Source of the DNA: Achromobacter xylosoxidans
GTDB lineage: Bacteria; Pseudomonadota; Gammaproteobacteria; Burkholderiales; Burkholderiaceae_B
Reading direction: 5' to 3'
Assembly: GCF_001457475.1 (NCBI RefSeq)
Contig: NZ_LN831029.1
Coordinates: forward strand, 372,001 to 436,000
Length of the DNA: 64,000 bases
Positions 59,681 through 64,000 of the stretch are shown piece by piece. The translations under genes were made by a program, and so were the position numbers. Each line of letters opens with the position of its first letter. Position 1 is the first letter of the stretch. The notes beneath the pieces were generated by a model. It was not told the DNA's origin and ran no database searches. It saw nothing but the letters and a program-made list of their open reading frames with translations.

Positions 59681-60457
59681 GTGCGAGAAACCATGGATTG
59701 CGGAGTGCTGCTGGCGCCCGGCCACGAAACCGCCATGGGCGACTGGGTCGCGCGCGACCAGCCGCGGCTGGCGCGGGTGCGTTTGCATCTGGTGCACCTG
59801 CGGCTGCCGGGCAGCGGTCCGGGTGGTCCGGATACGCACGCGCTGGCGGGGCTGGCGGTGGGGTTGCGCCGCTACGATCACTGCGTCCTGCCGGTCGCGC
59901 CGGCTTCGCTGGCGTGGACCCGCATGTCCTTGCAGCAGGCCCGCGGCACGCTTGCCACGCCCATCCTGCTGCTGGTGCACGACATGACCGCGCCCGCCAT
60001 CGAAGACCTGCTGCGCCTGGGCGCCGCCGATTTCATCGCGTCGCCGTACTGCCTGGAAAGCCTGCGCGTGCGGCTCGGCCGGCTGGCGCGGCGCGCGCCC
60101 TTGCCGGGCGGCCTGGTGGAAGAACCCGGCGTGATATACGCCGCCGCCGCGCCACGCGCCGTTGGCGCGGCCGACGTCCGGCCGCGGGTGCCTCGGCAGG
60201 TGTTGCAACAGGGGCTGGCGGGGATGCGCTACCAGCCGGGCCGCGAAGCCCAGGAACCCTTCCGGCAGGCCAAGGCGCGCGTGGTCGATGGTTTCGAATC
60301 CGACTATATCCGCCTGGCGCTGTCCCGCCACCAGGGCAACGTGGCGCGCGCCGCGCGCGCCTCCAGCAAGCATCGGCGGGCTTTCTGGGCGCTGATGCGC
60401 AAGCATGGCATCGATGCCGGACCCTACCGCCGGCAGGCCGAGCAGGCGCGAGACTAG
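59681..60457 (+). CDS. Fis-type DNA-binding protein with degenerate receiver-like domain
   Basis: This 258-residue protein has an N-terminal region resembling the second half of a response-regulator receiver (ILLLVHDMTAPAIEDLLRLGAADFIASPYCLESLRVRLGRL). The phosphorylation Asp is not visible and the conserved Lys after beta-5 is replaced (IASPY). The C-terminal part is a Fis/NtrC-like helix-turn-helix (FESDYIRLALSRHQGNVARAARASSKHRRAFWALMRKHGI). No AAA+ domain links them. GTG at 59681 with GGAGGG five bases upstream is chosen; ATG 59693 is the alternative. It is not clearly in an operon. Target genes are unknown. Confidence 0.72.
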   Translation: MRETMDCGVLLAPGHETAMGDWVARDQPRLARVRLHLVHLRLPGSGPGGPDTHALAGLAVGLRRYDHCVLPVAPASLAWTRMSLQQARGTLATPILLLVHDMTAPAIEDLLRLGAADFIASPYCLESLRVRLGRLARRAPLPGGLVEEPGVIYAAAAPRAVGAADVRPRVPRQVLQQGLAGMRYQPGREAQEPFRQAKARVVDGFESDYIRLALSRHQGNVARAARASSKHRRAFWALMRKHGIDAGPYRRQAEQARD

Positions 60458-60626
60458 CGCCGGCGGCCCTGCCCGGCAGCGGTTGTGCGGCGGTCGCGGC
60501 GCCGCGTGTCGCCAACCCGTGACGAAAGCGCGGCGGCTTGCGTCACGGCAAGCCCGGATCGCGTGCGCGCCGCACCCTGTCAGCTTGGGGCAGTAAAATC
60601 ACGGCTTCCGATCATCGAGGATAGTC

Positions 60627-61700
60627 GTGTCCGCTTCCGTCTTGAAGAACGATGTGTTCTTGCGCGCGCTGCTGCGCGAGCCCGTGCCCTACACCCCGAT
60701 CTGGCTGATGCGCCAGGCGGGCCGCTACCTGCCCGAATACCGCGAGACGCGGGCCCGGGCCGGTTCCTTCATGGGCCTGGCTCAGAATCCGGACTACGCC
60801 TCGGAAGTCACGCTGCAGCCGCTGGAGCGTTTCGACCTGGACGCGGCCATCCTGTTTTCCGACATCCTGACCGTGCCGCACGCCATGGGCCTGGGCCTGG
60901 ACTTCGCCGAAGGCGAGGGGCCGCGCTTTGCCCGTCCGGTGCGTACCGAGGACGACGTGGCGCGCCTGGCGGTGCCCGACATGGACAAGCTGCGCTATGT
61001 GTTCGATGCCGTCGGCACCATCCGCCGCGACCTGGACGGCAAGGTGCCGCTGATCGGCTTTGCCGGCAGTCCCTGGACCATCGCCTGCTACATGGTCGAA
61101 GGGCAGGGCAGCGACGATTACCGGCTGATCAAGACCATGCTGTATTCGCGTCCGGACCTGCTGCACCGCATCCTGGAAATCAACGCCGAAGCCACGCTGC
61201 AATACCTGAACGCCCAGATCGCGGCGGGCGCGCAGGCCGTCATGCTGTTCGACAGCTGGGGCGGTGTGCTGGCCGACGGTCTGTTCCAGCAGTTTTCGCT
61301 GGCCTACACCCGCAAGGTGGTGGCCGGCCTGACGCGCGAACACGAAGGCCGCCGCGTGCCGGCCATTGTCTTCACCAAGGGCGGAGGCCAGTGGCTGGAA
61401 GACATCGCCGCCTGCGGCTGCGACGCCGTGGGCCTGGACTGGACCGTCGACCTGGCGGCGGCGCGGCGCCGCACCGGCGACTGCGTCGCGTTCCAGGGCA
61501 ACCTCGACCCGATGGCCCTGTTCGGCGGCGCCGACGCCATCCGCGCCGAGGCTCGCCGCGTGCTGGACGCTTTCGGGCCGGTGGGCAAAGGTGGGCATGT
61601 GTTCAACCTGGGGCATGGCATTTCGCGCTTCACTCCCCCAGACGCGGTAGCGGAATTGGTGGATGAAGTCCACCGTCACAGCCGTTCGCTCAGAGGGTAA
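60627..61700 (+). CDS. hemE: Uroporphyrinogen decarboxylase
   Basis: HemE removes four acetate carboxyls from uroporphyrinogen III in heme synthesis. The 357-residue TIM barrel has [16 protein letters not shown] (Arg29, Arg33) and the catalytic Asp79 in [27 protein letters not shown] and [15 protein letters not shown] are further signatures. The start is GTG at 60627 with CGAGGATAG upstream. It is followed by an AT-rich spacer before priA. Confidence 0.98.
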   Translation: MSASVLKNDVFLRALLREPVPYTPIWLMRQAGRYLPEYRETRARAGSFMGLAQNPDYASEVTLQPLERFDLDAAILFSDILTVPHAMGLGLDFAEGEGPRFARPVRTEDDVARLAVPDMDKLRYVFDAVGTIRRDLDGKVPLIGFAGSPWTIACYMVEGQGSDDYRLIKTMLYSRPDLLHRILEINAEATLQYLNAQIAAGAQAVMLFDSWGGVLADGLFQQFSLAYTRKVVAGLTREHEGRRVPAIVFTKGGGQWLEDIAACGCDAVGLDWTVDLAAARRRTGDCVAFQGNLDPMALFGGADAIRAEARRVLDAFGPVGKGGHVFNLGHGISRFTPPDAVAELVDEVHRHSRSLRG

Positions 61701-61742
61701 GTGAGTGAACGCTTCGGCCCGCAGGGCCGGGCGTCGAGGCCT

Positions 61743-61779
61743 CCCGAGCGCAGTTGTGCACAGCAAGATTGCGCTCGGG
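61743..61779. terminator. Ten-pair hairpin after hemE
   Basis: CCCGAGCGCA (61743-61752) pairs perfectly with TGCGCTCGGG (61770-61779) across a 17-base loop that contains TTGTGCACA. It may end hemE transcription but has no T-tract on the plus strand. Confidence 0.45.
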
Positions 61780-61939
61780 GAAAACCCTTTATAAGCTATT
61801 TTACAATCTTGGAAGTTTGTACAAGTCATTGTTTTTAATGGAATAAAATAAGTTTTCAACAGGATTGCAAGACTTGATGCAATCTTGCCTTATTCCAATA
61901 TTTAACGTTGCCCCGGCCTTTTCCCCAAAGTTATCCACA
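61780..61939. other. AT-rich spacer with DnaA-box-like sites and nested inverted repeats
   Basis: The 362-bp gap between hemE and priA contains a stretch much richer in A+T than anything else here. It holds a perfect DnaA box TTATCCACA (61931-61939), near-matches TTTTCAACA (61853-61861) and, just upstream, TTGTGCACA (61754-61762). It also has an inverted repeat GGAATAA/TTATTCC (61840-61846, 61890-61896) enclosing a second, GATTGCA/TGCAATC (61863-61869, 61878-61884). CAATCTTG is directly repeated (61804, 61881). No gene is evident in it. The priA promoter probably lies here. Confidence 0.6.
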
Positions 61940-62062
61940 GGCTTCCCCTGGCGTTCTGGAAGGGGTTGAGGCGACAATCCCCTCTGGCCGGCCCGGCCCA
62001 TTTTCCCGACACCGTTTTCCCGACTTGCGGGCCCGCACCGTCCATGTTCCGTTTTCTCCTCC

Positions 62063-64000
<1,938 letters not shown>

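Noticed and set aside
61780..61939. Chromosomal replication origin
   Set aside because: Only one perfect DnaA box and no dnaA, dnaN, gidA or parAB nearby. Kept only as a candidate DnaA-binding or regulatory region.

Overview
The window comes from a GC-rich betaproteobacterium of the Alcaligenaceae. An Achromobacter or Bordetella relative is the best fit, inferred from the high GC3 coding style, the Bug-type solute receptors, and the block apaG-mltA-ubiH-dsbC together with atp-hemE-priA. No rRNA, CRISPR array, integrase or insertion sequence was seen. Apart from a few low-GC spacers the region looks like ordinary chromosome. It carries about 53 protein genes, one tRNA, one pseudogene and one leader peptide.

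Layout. 1-6.8 kb: selenocysteine machinery (selA 3' end, selB, tRNA-Sec, and selD after three unrelated genes: a glycosyltransferase and a Tat-signal thioredoxin/transglutaminase pair). 6.9-11.2 kb: a membrane sulfatase-fold transferase, a LysR regulator, and a small DUF2917 gene overlapping a DsbA-fold isomerase. 11.5-15.6 kb: an aldehyde dehydrogenase with a DUF779 partner, divergent from an AcoR-like sigma-54 activator. A near-perfect sigma-54 promoter and clustered activator sites lie between them. 15.6-21.3 kb: trpE-G-D-C behind a Trp-rich leader peptide and an attenuator hairpin, preceded by gph and rpe. 21.4-28.8 kb: housekeeping genes (apaG, mltA, a UbiH-type hydroxylase, dsbC, a hydroxyacid dehydrogenase, ttcA, folB, an FAD reductase).

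28.9-30.8 kb: a 3-oxoadipate enol-lactonase gene broken by one in-frame TAA, divergent from a LysR gene. 31.2-41.4 kb: a ten-gene amide-utilisation operon. It encodes a Urt/Fmd-type ABC importer (5 genes), aliphatic amidase AmiE, a MoxR-type AAA+ ATPase, a VWA protein, the amide sensor AmiC and the ANTAR antiterminator AmiR. The leader contains two short hairpins with 6-base loops and then a strong terminator, as expected for AmiR control. This is the most unusual locus in the window. 41.4-46.7 kb: a maleate isomerase-like gene divergent from a LysR gene, followed by a CoA-transferase A/B pair flanked by two Bug receptors.

47.1-51.6 kb: an M61 PDZ peptidase, an enoyl-CoA hydratase and an exported DUF1254 protein. 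51.7-59.6 kb: the complete atpIBEFHAGDC operon with its own promoter, a leader of repeated GGCT motifs, a U-rich initiation region before atpE, and palindromic repeats between atpA and atpG. 59.7-64 kb: a Fis-type regulator with a degenerate receiver, hemE, an AT-rich spacer with DnaA-box-like sequences and nested inverted repeats, and the 5' part of priA.
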